A stretch of 64,000 nt of DNA from Oegoconia quadripuncta (GCA_949316235.1 OX438744.1:25097578-25161577), one strand, 5' to 3'; positions 20,501 to 28,475 are shown, counted from the stretch's first letter. The notes: a model not told the origin generated them from the sequence alone. Numbers and translations: made by a program.

Positions 20501-22701
20501 CACCAGAAGTACCTACACTAGCTTCTACTCTTTCTGCGCTTAAAGTAACGAATCAAGAGCAGAAGCTCTAGAAGAAGTCTACTTCTGGTGCTTCTGTGTG
20601 ATCACATACATATTTCGTATTATTGTTATCAGGATGTATAAGTGTTGTTTCCTTTTCAATGTAGGTTTGCTTGAGTGACAACTAACTTACTCTCATTGGT
20701 TCTGAGGTCAAGGTTGGTGTGTGACCTGTGCAGAGGATCGCGCTCTCTGGCGCGTATCTCACCGGTTTGCCCTCCAGAGCCTGCTGAACGGGACCGGTAC
20801 ACATTGGAGTGCTGGAAACAGAAGCAAATTCCATCTAAGAATTCTGTTTGGTTTTGACTACCGAAGTCAAGTAACGTTAGTCCATTTTTTAGGTGAGTAG
20901 TAGGAATCTTCGGCGATAGCGGCGTAAGAGTAAATACTAACCGACCCACATAAAGGTGTGACGTAGAAAAGAAGTTGTAACGATGCCACCTCCGTTGATG
21001 TCATGCTGCCTTTTTCCTTCGCTCGCCTCCGTTGAATTCTTTTTTGTTTCATCATTTCAAATGGATTTTAATTCAAATTCTGATAATTGTTTTCTGAGTA
21101 CTGACACATTCGTCAGTTGGTTCACAACAGTGCAGTGTTTTCTAATACCACAATTCACCCTTCATTCACCTATCACCACCATCTTCATCTTAACAATAGC
21201 GAATATTTTGTAAAAAGTGGGTTTTCTTTGCTTTAGGTTTTTATTCAGTACTATTGAAATACGATTCATAACCAATAAAACATCAAACAAGGGGGGTCTC
21301 GGCGTAATTATTAACCCATAACCCACAACTTCCTCAAATACATCACCATCATCGTGATGTTGCTGCGGCGTGAGGAAGGCTGGTAGCGCGACAATGTTTC
21401 CCACCCCCTGGACAAATTTAATGGGAATATTGCTCTAATTCGGAATCAGACATAAGGCTTTACCTATGGAGAAGGGGATCAAGCTGTAAGCTGTTGATAT
21501 GGAAAATTTCAAGGGGTGGTCTCGAAGCGCAACCATTATAACACTTAAGGTAAATGGGGATGCCCATGTTTTTGTGCACGTACTTTTACTTTAGCTTCTA
21601 CTCACCACATGTCCATGAGGAGTTCTGGCCTCCAATATAGAGGCAGGTCTCCGGCCACTAATAGTGCCCCCGGACTGTAGTATGACGCCATTGTCCGTGC
21701 TGCGCAGATGCGGCGTCTCCGCCAGCGGAGGCAGCACCTGGAATATTATGTTGTAGTAATTATAGGTAGTGATGAGTGAAAAAGTAGACACTTTTAAATG
21801 GATGCTTTCCAGGGGCTGCTGTATTTAGTATCTTTGCACAACTAATTTCTCTGATAACGTCTAACACTTCTTAAGTTACCACTGAGTCGAAGGTCAAATC
21901 AGTCTCTTAAATGGGCACGAAAAATGGTGTAACACAAACCTCTTCTGAAGTCTACATATCGATGTTGGTCAGGAAATGTCTTATAGAACGATACTGAGAG
22001 TATTTTGGCAAATACCTCCAATACCAAGGCATCACAGTGAAGATGAGACAATAAAATAATATGTATGTTGTTAACATACCGAACATTCGCACTAAGCGGT
22101 TCGACTCTTCATTCATAATGCGATCAGCCAAGGCATGGAACTCCCTTCCTGAACCTACAACCTTGGGATATTCAAGAGCATGGTGAATAGGCATCTACTG
22201 AGATCGCGTGCTTCATCTTCGGCCACATCGTCACTTCCCAATAGGTGAGATTGTGGTCAAAGGCGTATCCAGTTTATTAAAAAAAAAGAAAAAGAAATTA
22301 ACTTGGATAGGACCGACTCTTGGACGGGAAGTCAACTCAGCAAGAAGCCCCAAGAAAGCCGGAGGTTAGAAGACCAATCTATACTAGGCAAAAGACTTTT
22401 CAGAATATGAAGATGGCTGATCTATCATTGAGCCTACTTCAGAAAGAACCAGAACATTCTGGATGAAACAAATACAATTTGGCAGGCTGTTAGTCAAATT
22501 GTGTGCTACAGACTTTCTTATCAGGATCAGCTAGGGGCAGTAAGAGAACTTCATTCAATGTCAGTCTCATCAAATGATTAAACAATTCGTGACAATGGGA
22601 GGTACCTTCGGCGCATGACGTGGAGGCTCATGCGGCAGCGTATGTGCGCGGCGGGCACGCTGTGGCGCCGCTGCGGCCGGCTGGCTGCCCGCCTGGCCCA
22701 T
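8235..22701 (-). CDS. Ten-exon host gene, 884-aa disordered protein of unknown function
   Basis: I assembled this by eye. Coding exons in transcript order are 22701-22606, 21737-21606, 20811-20691, 20066-19945, 19865-18745, 18519-18296, 14631-14455, 13097-12943, 11887-11717 and 8570-8235. Every internal junction has AG acceptor and GT donor (mostly GTAAGT or GTGAGT), and the phases join without a break to 2655 bp including TAA. The protein has no obvious signal peptide, membrane segment or enzyme motif. It is rich in Ser, Lys, Arg and Pro, with patches such as KKYRAPPPP, RLFKTRNETKK, PTVPRFSPAAAWRQL and DKSGDSGISGD. These suggest a low-complexity scaffold or cytoskeleton-associated protein, which is inference only. 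I do not recognise the family. Upstream 5' UTR exons probably lie beyond 22740. The largest intron (14632-18295) contains two nested retrotransposons antisense to the gene. Confidence 0.82.
8600..9179. other. Intronic AT-rich DNA
   Basis: Part of the intron between exons 9 and 10. I see no element here; the open frame at 8976-9275 has AT-driven composition and no supporting signal. Confidence 0.4.
9180..9345 (+). mobile_element. LINE 3' fragment (family L2)
   Basis: TCTTTAAAGTCAGGTTAAAT then AGGCATCTTCTGGGAAAGC decodes as the FKVRLNRHLLG-like C-terminus seen at 57900-58000. It ends with TTAAGGTCAAGAGCGATCC, ATTCTAATT and an A-run of about 20. Sense to the plus strand, antisense to the host gene. 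Confidence 0.6.
9460..9535 (-). repeat. LINE tail fragment (family L2)
   Basis: GACTGGATACTCATTTGACC then ACAATCTTTGATGGAAAGTG and ACGATGTGGTCGAAGATG match the reverse-oriented tail at 57815-57865. Confidence 0.55.
9788..10062 (-). mobile_element. tRNA-derived SINE family 1, full-length
   Basis: On the minus strand it starts GACGACCTGTTTGGTGTAGT (box A), then GGGTTCGAATCCCGC (box B), CATATGTTTGTATGATGAAT, a T/A-rich middle, ACCATCTGGTATCCATAATA and GATGGCGCTGTGTGTATGTG, ending in a TATTTATTATT tail. About 275 bp. It lies in intron 9 of the host gene, same strand as the gene. Confidence 0.88.
10371..10797 (+). mobile_element. Mariner-type MITE copy 1
   Basis: The ends are inverted repeats: TTAGATCCTTACCTATGAAA at the left and, reversed, TTAGGTCTTTACTTCTGAAA at the right, continuing into ATTGGCG/ATTGGAG. 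Ends and TA context fit a mori-type mariner family as I remember it. The body matches 58769-59243 in reverse. No transposase frame, so it is non-autonomous. In the last host intron. Confidence 0.75.
11056..11143 (+). repeat. SINE family 2, 3' fragment
   Basis: GGTGGGGTTTCTGAATCAGT, then CATCTTCACTTAACATCAGG and TGTGATGGAGGTGAAGTGC. Only the last quarter of the family. Confidence 0.7.
11358..11526 (-). repeat. SINE family 2, 3' fragment, minus strand
   Basis: T-run, ATGCACAACGGGTTAGCACT, ACACCTGATGTTAAGTGAAG, and GGCGGCAGACTTAGATAAGA. 5' truncated; in the intron before exon 10. Confidence 0.75.
11717..11887 (-). CDS. Exon 9 of the host gene
   Basis: Residues 717-773, 171 bp, phase 0 at both ends. 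Contains PTPAVWTPQQDLGDSSSDG followed by a Gly-Ala dipeptide run encoded by a GC-only hexamer repeat around 11808-11830, then a run ending SLSLPRDGDK. Acceptor CCACCAG, donor GTGAGG. The Gly-Ala run is a likely length-polymorphic site. Confidence 0.82.
11908..12205. repeat. Intronic tandem duplication, about 148 bp x 2
   Basis: 11908-12057 and 12058-12205 share in the same order AACAATTATAT(C/T)CTAC, CTACACATCACA, ATTCTC, AATAATT(A/G)TTGTACCTATC and GACTACTAACACAG-like blocks. Divergence is obvious, so the duplication is old. Lies in the intron between exons 8 and 9. Confidence 0.65.
12943..13097 (-). CDS. Exon 8 of the host gene
   Basis: Completes residue 665 (G|AA, Glu) and encodes 666-716. 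Serine/aspartate-rich (ISPESSPRSEQSADKSGDSG). Acceptor TTCGCAG, donor GTGAGT. The left arm of the intronic inverted duplication begins about 50 bp upstream of this exon. Confidence 0.82.
13196..13285 (+). mobile_element. Short LINE 3' end inserted in the inverted duplication
   Basis: Contains CAAAATTAATGTATTGCC, TTTTTGTACAATAAAGCG and ends TTTACAAACAAACAAA. Near-identical to 23959-24026. Flanked by CCAC on both sides. The intact opposite arm lacks it, which proves insertion. Confidence 0.75.
13391..13620 (-). mobile_element. tRNA-derived SINE family 1, inserted in the inverted duplication
   Basis: Minus strand: GACGACCGACTGGTGCAGTG (box A), then GGTTGCGGGTTCGAATCCC (box B), TGTGTGATGAATACGAACAA, ATACTAGATG and an AATAATAATAA tail. 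The intact right arm gives the empty site; the duplicated target is at most a few bases (AAT). Confidence 0.82.
14005..14454. other. Remaining intron between exons 7 and 8
   Basis: No recognised repeat. The stretch 14020-14240 looks like an old LINE reverse-transcriptase relic in composition, but I could not confirm any RT motif. Confidence 0.3.
14455..14631 (-). CDS. Exon 7 of the host gene
   Basis: Completes residue 606 and encodes 607-664 plus one base. An acidic Ser/Gly/Glu tract is followed by LPKKQPTVPRFSPAAAWRQL. Acceptor ATTCCAG, donor GTAAGT. The 3' end of an inserted LINE begins only about 70 bp upstream of the acceptor in the intron. Confidence 0.82.
14700..15752 (+). pseudogene. 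Jockey/CR1-like LINE, 3' RT fragment with frameshifts
   Basis: Encodes the region after the RT palm: FKVRRRQKTLDDVNSAIS, VEWFTSNNLLLNEKKTKC, FLGIMLDKGLQWGPHIE, then after a frame change WGNAADINCIFVLQKRAVRA and a C-terminus ending ISDYLDDKNAWT with stop at 15528. It is closely related to the open element at 47376-49829. A small insertion near 15053-15060 creates stops and splits the frame. The 3' UTR runs to 15752, where another LINE interrupts it; the tail resumes at 17781. Antisense to the host gene, in its largest intron. Confidence 0.85.
15753..17684 (+). CDS. Reverse transcriptase plus RLE-type C-terminus (partial, uninterrupted)
   Basis: About 643 codons without a stop. The RT part shows KVDVRNAFNSVDR, the VGCQQGDPLGPAVF motif and the catalytic WYLDDGTIGG (YLDD where most LINEs have F/YADD). 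The C-terminal part has CSCGHAVSQLGHHGLSC (CX1CX8HX4C, near 17108-17160) and KRPDGMTLVPW...VWDAT (PD then D, near 17283-17345). A zinc knuckle followed by PD..D is the hallmark of restriction-like endonucleases of the R2/R4/CRE type of non-LTR elements. The exact clade is uncertain; Utopia-like is a guess. The N-terminus is missing, so it cannot be autonomous, but lack of decay suggests a fairly recent insertion. Confidence 0.8.
   Translation, partial: AVGTTYRRLTAKLCCRSAAEQLANYFQPIQLGFGSKGGCEASVHALRTYLMGQDCEVLLKVDVRNAFNSVDRGALLTQVQSKLPFAYKFLWQCYKEPSKLIYKDNLLHSSVGCQQGDPLGPAVFGLAIHPILEKLRSKFNVWYLDDGTIGGEASTVLEDLRVMIREFGAIGLELNSAKCELYIPESCPDKSTIASYFNALAPNINIVDKSTLHLLGAPIFDESFPSFIDHKIQNFIEASDRLQNISTHIAYTILRYCLFVPQFTYVLRCCQLWKHDDLLYRLDNTIKQSLVTMLNTNFEINTWTQASLPIRFGGLGIRKISSVSLPAFLSSVHSTQTLVSKILSSGSNVCEVAYLFEARNAWTLACPRTEFPTIPSSQKMWDEPLCRLVRDNLINTSTNPAERARLLAVGEWESGLWLQALPSTNIGTLLDRSTFRVATALRLGAPCVTPHECSCGHAVSQLGHHGLSCCRSAGRFPRHAELNDVIRRAFTTAGSPAILEPNGLARDDGKRPDGMTLVPWKLGRSLVWDATCVDTLAPSHLPSTSGTAGSAAALAESVKRRKYAGLSGDHLFAPFGVETLGPWGPGAHTLFRELSERLVDASHDRRAGLYFGQRLSLAIQRGNAASLLGTFPSTRDLGLVFYL
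15753..17780 (+). mobile_element. 5'-truncated non-LTR element with restriction-like endonuclease end
   Basis: It starts abruptly inside RT motif VGTTYRRLTAKL and ends in an AT-rich 3' UTR with AATAAATAAATAAA. It is inserted into the 3' tail of the older LINE: AAATAAA(A)ACATTT is present both at 15739-15752 and at 17781 onward, giving an approximately 13-bp target duplication. In the intact sibling tails (for example 40240-40395 reversed) this stretch is continuous, so the empty site is known. Confidence 0.8.
17781..17830 (+). repeat. Resumed tail of the older LINE
   Basis: AAATAAAACATTTTTGATTT and repeated GATTTT(T) units, the normal end of this LINE family, displaced 2 kb by the insertion. 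Confidence 0.75.
18125..18205 (+). repeat. Fragment of an RTE-like LINE tail
   Basis: TCATCACGGGTCATACTCTC and GAAGCTATGCCCCAACAGCA then GGGGACATAAGGCAGAC. This resembles a tail sequence I associate with lepidopteran RTE elements. Not delimited. Confidence 0.4.
18296..18519 (-). CDS. Exon 6 of the host gene
   Basis: Completes residue 531 and encodes 532-605 plus one base. It includes KQFYFGMIESKQTE and an acidic/basic helical-looking stretch ending EDCKIKN. Acceptor CCTTTCAG, donor GTGAGT. This looks like the most structured, conserved-style part of the protein. Confidence 0.82.
18745..19865 (-). CDS. Exon 5 (large exon) of the host gene
   Basis: This 1121-bp exon encodes residues 158-530 and most of 531. 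It starts HREGSSPDSSDGNGRPEP and ends with MLLQREKMLQE. The acceptor is GACTTTCAG and the donor GTAAGTATG. The encoded segment is strongly basic and polar, with many Lys, Arg, Ser, Thr and Asn, few hydrophobics and no recognisable fold. The antisense open frames over it (for example 18712-19113) are shadows of this exon. Confidence 0.85.
19945..20066 (-). CDS. Exon 4 of the host gene
   Basis: Residues 117-157. Contains INKRFGSEPDLR followed by a basic, proline-rich end (RKKYRAPPPPTND). Acceptor TTGCAG, donor GTAAGT. Length 122 bp; starts in phase 1 and ends in phase 0, matching its neighbours. The short basic-then-polyproline motif could be an SH3 or profilin/EVH1 type ligand, which is speculative. 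Confidence 0.8.
20481..20610. repeat. Perfect 31-bp inverted repeat (hairpin) in an intron
   Basis: Left arm 20481-20511 and right arm 20580-20610 are exact reverse complements, with a 68-base loop. Located in the intron between exons 3 and 4. Confidence 0.9.
20691..20811 (-). CDS. Exon 3 of the host gene
   Basis: Residues 77-116 plus one base of codon 117; begins HSNVYRSRSAGSG and ends with LRTNE. Acceptor TTTCCAG, donor GTAAGT. Arg/Ser-rich. The A left at its end joins GT of the next exon to make Ser. Confidence 0.8.
21606..21737 (-). CDS. Exon 2 of the host gene
   Basis: Residues 33-76, starting VLPPLAETPHLRSTDNGV. The acceptor is TTCCAG and the donor GTGAGT after GTG. At 132 bp it is phase 0 at both ends. 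A donor three bases earlier (CAT|GTG) is possible and would drop one valine. Confidence 0.8.
22085..22290 (+). mobile_element. LINE 3' fragment (family L2)
   Basis: GAACATTCGCACTAAGCGGT, then GGCATGGAACTCCCTTCCTG, CTACAACCTTGGGATATTCA, CATCTTCGGCCACATCGTCA and an A-rich end. Corresponds to the 57797-58020 copy reversed and decodes to a degraded NSLP..F...F-type LINE C-terminus. In intron 1, antisense to the host gene. Confidence 0.65.
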
Positions 22702-22731
22702 GCCGCGCGGCTGCTACACCGGCCGGAGCAT
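22606..22731 (-). CDS. Exon 1 (first coding) of the 884-aa host gene
   Basis: The ATG is at 22701-22699 and encodes residues 1-32, beginning MGQAGSQPAAAAP. A good polypyrimidine/AG acceptor ends at 22732, so the exon starts at 22731 with 30 bases of 5' UTR; earlier untranslated exons are therefore expected to the right. An in-frame TAG at 22716-22714 supports this ATG as the start. The donor GTACC follows AAG at 22606 (phase 0). The exon is very GC-rich compared with its surroundings. Confidence 0.72.
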
Positions 22732-22740
22732 CTGGAAGGA

Positions 22741-23426
22741 AGAAGTCACCAGTAAATATTAGCCTATATTTAGTGATAATGAACACATAGATATAGGACA
22801 AATGGCGTCAAGCTATAAACAGCTGAAGACTACCCAGCGATAATGTATGACGACGAAGCGTTCAATGAGTATTTCGTACTACGTACGTTTTAAAAAATAG
22901 GTATATTCAAGGTAAAGTTTTTCAAATCAATACACGTTGAATCAACACTTAACAGCAGTTATTGTATAAGCTAATAAAATAAGTATTGTTTAATAATGTG
23001 TAATGTTTCACGCTCGTTCTGAACTGCGCAGTAACATTTGAATTAACATACGAAACGACATGCGCGGAATACCACCCACTTGTTAAATTTTGCATATTAT
23101 TTTTAATATTGAACATGAAAAGAAACATAGTAGAAAGGCAACGTAATCTAATACCGCTCGTTTCTTGCTTAAAATTATTGGTGTTGACAAGAAAACCTGT
23201 ACTAAACATTTATGGTTCTGCAATTCAATGGGTAAAAAAGGCGCCCTTATAAGATCACTTTGTTGTCTGTCTGTCTTGTGTTTGACGGCTGGAGGTATTC
23301 AAAAATAACATCATACTCATTTATTTTTTCCATAGGCGTCCGCCGCGCACTTGGACATGCCCATTACAATACAATAAATTAATTTTGAAGGTATACCTAA
23401 TGAAATGTAAAGGCGAAAGTACATTA
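22741..23426. other. Upstream flank of the host gene
   Basis: Expected to contain 5' UTR intron and perhaps promoter, but no exon, TATA box or initiator can be assigned with confidence. Confidence 0.35.
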
Positions 23427-23525
23427 ATTATTGGCCGCCGCATTGTACTCTTTTCAGTATTGTGCTTTGTAAAATGTATGTTCGCCTTTTGTACAATAAA
23501 GTGTATTTGTATTGTATTGTATTGT
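23427..23525 (+). repeat. LINE 3' end with (TATTG)n tail
   Basis: GCCGCCGCATTGTACTC, TTTTGTACAATAAAGTGTAT and TTGTATTGTATTGTATTG. Polyadenylation hexamer AATAAA followed by the pentamer tail; relative of 13196-13285. Confidence 0.6.
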
Positions 23526-23958
23526 AATTATTAACTAATATGTGGATACAAATAAAAGGATTATAAAATAATTTAGAGTAATATAGCTGCTGTAAAGAGG
23601 CATTGTCAGTCTACATAATAAGTAGCTGCTGTAAATCAAGCTGAAATCAGTATTGAATAGATATATAGATAAATAGCTAATAAAGATATATAGATAATAT
23701 AAGCACACAAACATAACCAATTTTACATAAAGATCCAACTAAATCAATAACACACAAATACAGAAACATCAAATATTACAGCTATTCTGCTGAATCTGAG
23801 GGAAGAAATCTGAGGGTTGGTCATGGGACAATATGAATTTTAAATGTGTTTGGTGTTATTAAATTAAAAAACATTACCCTCCTTTGGGCAGTCGGATAAA
23901 AACGTAATTGTTAAATGAATTTTTAGTTTAACGTAATAAGATAATTTACGATAAGATA

Positions 23959-24026
23959 CTCAATTTCTGTATCAATGCAAAATTAATGTATTGCCTTTTT
24001 GTACAATAAAGCGTTTACAAACAAAC
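23959..24026 (+). mobile_element. 68-bp LINE 3' end with 8-bp target duplication
   Basis: CTCAATTTCTGTATCAATGC through TACAATAAAGCGTTTACAAA and CAAAC, flanked by ATAAGATA at 23951-23958 and 24027-24034. An extreme 5' truncation, same family as 13196-13285. Confidence 0.78.
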
Positions 24027-24034
24027 ATAAGATA

Positions 24035-24830
24035 ATTTATTTAATATGTATCTATTTACAGAACTCAAGAATATACATGGAACTCAATAACAACATTCCT
24101 CACTGTTATTCTATTTTTTTAGTTAAATACTTTTTAAATGAAAACATGGTTTTATTTTTAATTAGTAATATACTGATTATATTTCTCAGAAGGCACCACT
24201 TACTGCCTATTCTTGCTTTAAGAGAAAACGTCTGTATCGTACATATTACGTTCAGACGTGTCAGGTTTTTTTTTGTATAAATAACTGTTACCGCCTTAGA
24301 GATTATCCTACTGCATGGTGCAGTTAAAGTTATTAGTTCTCTGTCAAAAGGGATATTTTATTAAAGGTCTGTGAGTTACCGTAGTTAAACATTAACTTTC
24401 TACTCAATGGGTGACTATTAATTTTTATTATTGCTTCATTTAACGGTAGAAAATTGAAAAACTGTGTGGTCCAGGGCATAAATAGGATTTTAAGGTTATC
24501 GTTCTGTTGGCAGCACAAGCGATTTTTCCATTCATTGCTTGCTCGTCACGTTGAGCCAAGCTACAGACATTATGACGACCGCGCAGTGTTTTAAGTACAA
24601 CTACAAGTAACCTCAAATACGTCTTACAACTGTGTTGACGCGCATTTGACGTGTGTGAGGTCCGATGAAGATATAGATGCAAACATTGCTACGGGAGGAT
24701 GCAGTAGAATTTTTTTAATGTAGTAGAATGATATGGTAAAAACTTAACGGCAATAGCCGAAGTGTTGTGATCGGATATTATACAGGCTTCCCGTCTATGG
24801 AGATCAAGGGCCACCAATAGATATTAATTA
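24035..24830. other. Intergenic DNA, nothing recognised
   Basis: AT-rich with scattered short open frames; no repeat family or splice-bounded frame found. Confidence 0.4.
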
Positions 24831-25490
24831 TTTTTTTATGCACGACGGGTTCGTAGTTGACCTCAATCACACCTGATGTTAAGTCGAGATGAGGTCGACC
24901 TCAATGTAACCAACATTGGATTTACGATTCGGAGGTCGCGGGTTCGATCCCCCGCGGGGTTTAAGTACTCTGTTTGGTTGGTGGTAGGGCGTTTTAAATG
25001 TCCGCCTGGCTAGCTACCACCATCTTATCTAAATTTGCCGCCAAGCAGCAATGTTAATAGCATTGTTGTGTTCCGGTTGTCAGAGATAAGATAGCCAGTC
25101 CTCCAAATATGTTGGGGTTTCCGGGTCAGTACTCTTCCACCTTCGACATCATCTTCACTTAACATCAGGTGTGATTATTTAGATGATAAACATTTATGGA
25201 CATAACCAGCCCGTTCGCATAACCAGGCTATTTCACAATTAATAATGAAATATTATAATATAAAATAACAATTAAAAATTTTATAATATAAAAACCTTTT
25301 CTTTAAAAGAGCAACCTCTCGAGTTTCTTGCTTGTTCTTCTCAGGGGAAAATTGCCTTTTAAACAAGCAGTAGCTTTAAAAATGTAAAATCTGACTATTT
25401 TAAGTGTACCCGGTGTACCTACAAAATAAAGCATACGTATTTGATTTGAATTGAGGTCAAGTACCAACCCGTTGTACATAAAAAAAAATA
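24831..25490 (+). mobile_element. SINE family 2 split by a LINE 3' end, with an inverted SINE tail in front
   Basis: 24831-24898 is the tail of a minus-strand family 2 copy. From 24899 a plus-strand copy runs from CCTCAATGTAACCAACATTG through box B GGGTTCGATCCC to ATCAGGTGTGATT at 25176. A LINE fragment then occupies 25177-25452, and the SINE ends after it with TGAGGTCAAGTACCAACCCG, TTGTACATAAAAAAAA. Confidence 0.85.
25177..25452 (+). mobile_element. Jockey/CR1-like LINE 3' end inside a SINE
   Basis: Begins in the last codons of the ORF (TTTAGATGATAAACATTTAT then GGACATAACC) and continues with the 3' UTR as at 49530-49815, ending AATAAAGCATACGTATTTGA. It interrupts the SINE between GTGTGATT and TTGAGGTC. 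Confidence 0.85.
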
Positions 25491-25974
25491 TGTTCAATCA
25501 GAATTCTATGGGACGTAGGAGTTGTAATACAACAATGAAAGCATGCAGTTTTTCTTAGGTTTACAAATAGAAAAATGCTACCTACTAAACTCTCTTCATG
25601 TTCATCATTCATTAGTCTTGAATCCAGAAATAGAATTTATTTATAATCTGTAACATTTTCGGATAAAAAAAATACTGAGATTACTCTAGCAGTATTAAGA
25701 ATCTTTTTATTTTCATAAGCAAATTATATATACACATTTCAGCATTGATTGCGTTCTAATAAATTAAGCACTGCTTAAGGACTAACTTATAGAGGAATCA
25801 ATCAATATATCTGATCGATTTTATTTAACGGTGGTATCCTTTTAATGTAAGAAGACAAAAATGTCGTCATTTAGCTTTTGATCTACACACGCTACCTCCA
25901 ATTAACAGTTACCCGACCCCATGTTCATATTGAACCTTAAAATTCTCCAATTTATATTTGTTGTATTTTAGATT

Positions 25975-26130
25975 TATGGGACCCGAAAGGGCGCTCTATC
26001 CCTCTAATGAGAGATTAAAAATGACTAGTAATTTTATGGGATGGCCTCAAGGGCCCTGACCCTGACCAGAGATGTGAGTTGACTTTCTAACCAATTAATC
26101 TTAGATTATAATGGCCGGCTTATGGCCAGT
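25975..26130. repeat. Unclassified dispersed-looking repeat
   Basis: TTTATGGGACCCGAAAGGGC and TGGGATGGCCTCAAGGGCCC read as two related units. A similar ACCGAAAGGGCCTTAAAA appears at 63738. Class unknown. Confidence 0.35.
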
Positions 26131-26304
26131 GAGAAGCTCCTTGCATTTTAAAATTTATTTTAATTATAACACGAAGAATCTTAATGACAGATTTCTAAAA
26201 CTCATTTTAATATTCTATAAATTTTTTAACCTCTGTGACTTTTGTTAATCACCAGCTCTCCGAGCCAAGAGTTTTATGATGAACTGACAGCAGTTCACAG
26301 CATA

Positions 26305-26401
26305 CTTGTAAAAGGCGACTAAGGGACTTCCCACCAAAAAACATCTATAGATTTGCACGTTTTAACAACGATGGGCCCACCCCCTGTCACGTGTGCATTT
26401 C
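26305..26401 (-). repeat. Dispersed repeat family D copy
   Basis: AAAAGGCGACTAAGGGACTT, then ACATCTATAGATTTGCACGT, TTTAACAACGATGGGC and CCCCCTGTCACGTGTGCATT; reverse orientation relative to 1095-1235. Confidence 0.7.
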
Positions 26402-28085
26402 GTTGTCGGCAGTTGAAGGCCGCCCTTCACGAAATTCGTCATGTAAAGAAACCCGACCTCTCTCTAATTCAGCAAACCATCACCTCACGGTGCTCAAACA
26501 AGTTGCTTCTCTCCCAAAAGCATTTTGAAGACGAGCGGCACAGTCTTGCAGAGAGAGAGATAAATCATAAAAAATCATCGCTCTAAAACCTTTTCGACTT
26601 AATTCCATTTTCGTTGCGTACGTAAAACTTTGATGTGTGATAAAAAACAATTGACAAATGATTTCCCGCCTTTTTTTTATTACTATGAAGGTTGCAAGTC
26701 GTTTCAAAAAATATAACATTCGAAATTCAAATAGTGCCGATTAGCTAGATTAGTTGTATTCGTATTAGTTGTACAGCCGATCTGGTAGAGACCATCACGT
26801 ATTTTCTTCTGTATGAAAATAATTGTATACACTTGCTATACATTCGTTGTACTTAACTCAAAGCTGGGTAAAAGCCTCAGGTAATAAATCCTGGTGAAAC
26901 CGAACGTTGAAAGCCCGTGTGCGTAAGCGCATCATTACTGGAAATGGAGAAAATTGTTGTTAAACGAGAGGATGTCCGCGCCGACTGTCATAATAGGGTT
27001 GGCGACTTGCTGTGTTTTTGCAAACTTATTTTTTAGGGCTAACGTAAATCAAAAAGTAGAAAACCCTTATACGATCAATATGTTGTCTGCCTGTCTGTTA
27101 GTCAAGGTCTTTTTTTCAGAAACCTAATAAAGAAGGTCTGTGGCTTCATACGGCTGTAAAAAATTCAAGTTTCTGGTTTAACCTATTGGTTAAATCTGCT
27201 ATTGTAGATCATCAAAACCTATACCTATATATATAGATGAAACTTAAAAGAAAATTAGTTCTAGTGTAAAAATTGGGCCCGCGTGGCAATACCCGAAATG
27301 CTGGCAGCGATCCTCGCTAAATATAGATGCTTAATCGTTGAGCGAGGAAACAGCCAGCTCTCGGACCCGTCACTGGGGACCGCGACAATATCTAAGTGCA
27401 CATAATTTATTTCATAAATATTATTATCTCGCTAATCAAAAAATGTTCTCTAAACAATGCGACAGCCCTATACCGCAGGGCACACGCACACCACGCGCAC
27501 AGTTCGTGTTAAGCAGATGCACGGTGTTTTCTTTTCAAAATTTTAATGTCATGAGGAATAAACCCTCTACCCTCTTGCTCTAAATGATAACAATCGATAG
27601 TCTATAAAACCATTTAGTACGGGCCATGAAGTATGTCATTGACTGGACATCCGGATAATTTTTTTTTAATCACCATCTTCAATTTCTATTCATAAGCCGA
27701 TTTTAAAAACCGTTAGCGACCAACACTTATAATGGCAAGGCAATTAATCTCTTTTGATTTATCACGACGGGTAAGGCGAGGGGTGGGAGTATGTAATAAA
27801 TACGTATTAATGACTTGGATCAAGACCCTGGTGATTTATTGGGAAACGAGTGTACGGGTCGCGAGGTAATCGGGTAATTAAGCAGCGAAGGTGGAGACAG
27901 CATTGAGAGTGTTAAGGTGCTGCTGCCATATTTAATTAAATTTTTTTATTCACGAAACAAATCGGTACGTTCTCATGTAGCTACTTTCTTTGTATAATTA
28001 TATTCATATTTGTTTGTCCAAGTGTTTATTCAATTGTAAGATCTAACTAAAACTCTAGGCAGCCATTTCAAATCCATTCTATTTT
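26402..28085. other. Intergenic DNA without assigned features
   Basis: No coding exon is supported. The frames at 26353-26586 and 27338-27583 have no splice, promoter or family evidence. Confidence 0.4.
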
Positions 28086-28475
28086 TTTTTGTTTTATTCA
28101 CTCCTCTCGGAGAAGCCAAAGGGATCTAAGCCCATACCACCATGTCTTATTTCTCTTCTTTCTTCAGTTTATAATTCAGTCTCAGTCAAAACAAGTAATT
28201 CGTCATATACTTGGCGTATACAGAGTCTAGTCACGGTCAAGTCATTCTTCAGTAAAGGGGCAGAATGCTTTACAAAAGATTTTCGCGGCTTCTTGTGGCA
28301 ACCCGTAAGCTTCGTTACGCACTGTAATTTACACTTCCCTTCACTTGTACACCATCACTAACTTATGCCGCCCAATATTCTGCCATTATTACGCTTCAAA
28401 AGTTAAAATGCACAAATTATAAGAATTACAAACAAAAATGCTACTTCACTCGCCGAGATCCCGCCAAAAAGTCAA
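28086..28475 (+). repeat. Repeat family E, copy 1 (about 390 bp)
   Basis: TTTATTCACTCCTCTCGGAG through CAGTCTCAGTCAAAACAAGT, ACTTGGCGTATACAGAGTCT, GCAGAATGCTTTACAAAAGA, CACCATCACTAA and CTTCACTCGCCGAGATCCCG. Copies 2 and 3 are at 50405-50790 and 63105-63425. No coding motif; class undetermined. Confidence 0.8.

Noticed and set aside
28086..28475. Repeat family E as a gene family
   Set aside because: The open frames differ between copies and stop codons are not conserved, while the nucleotide sequence is.
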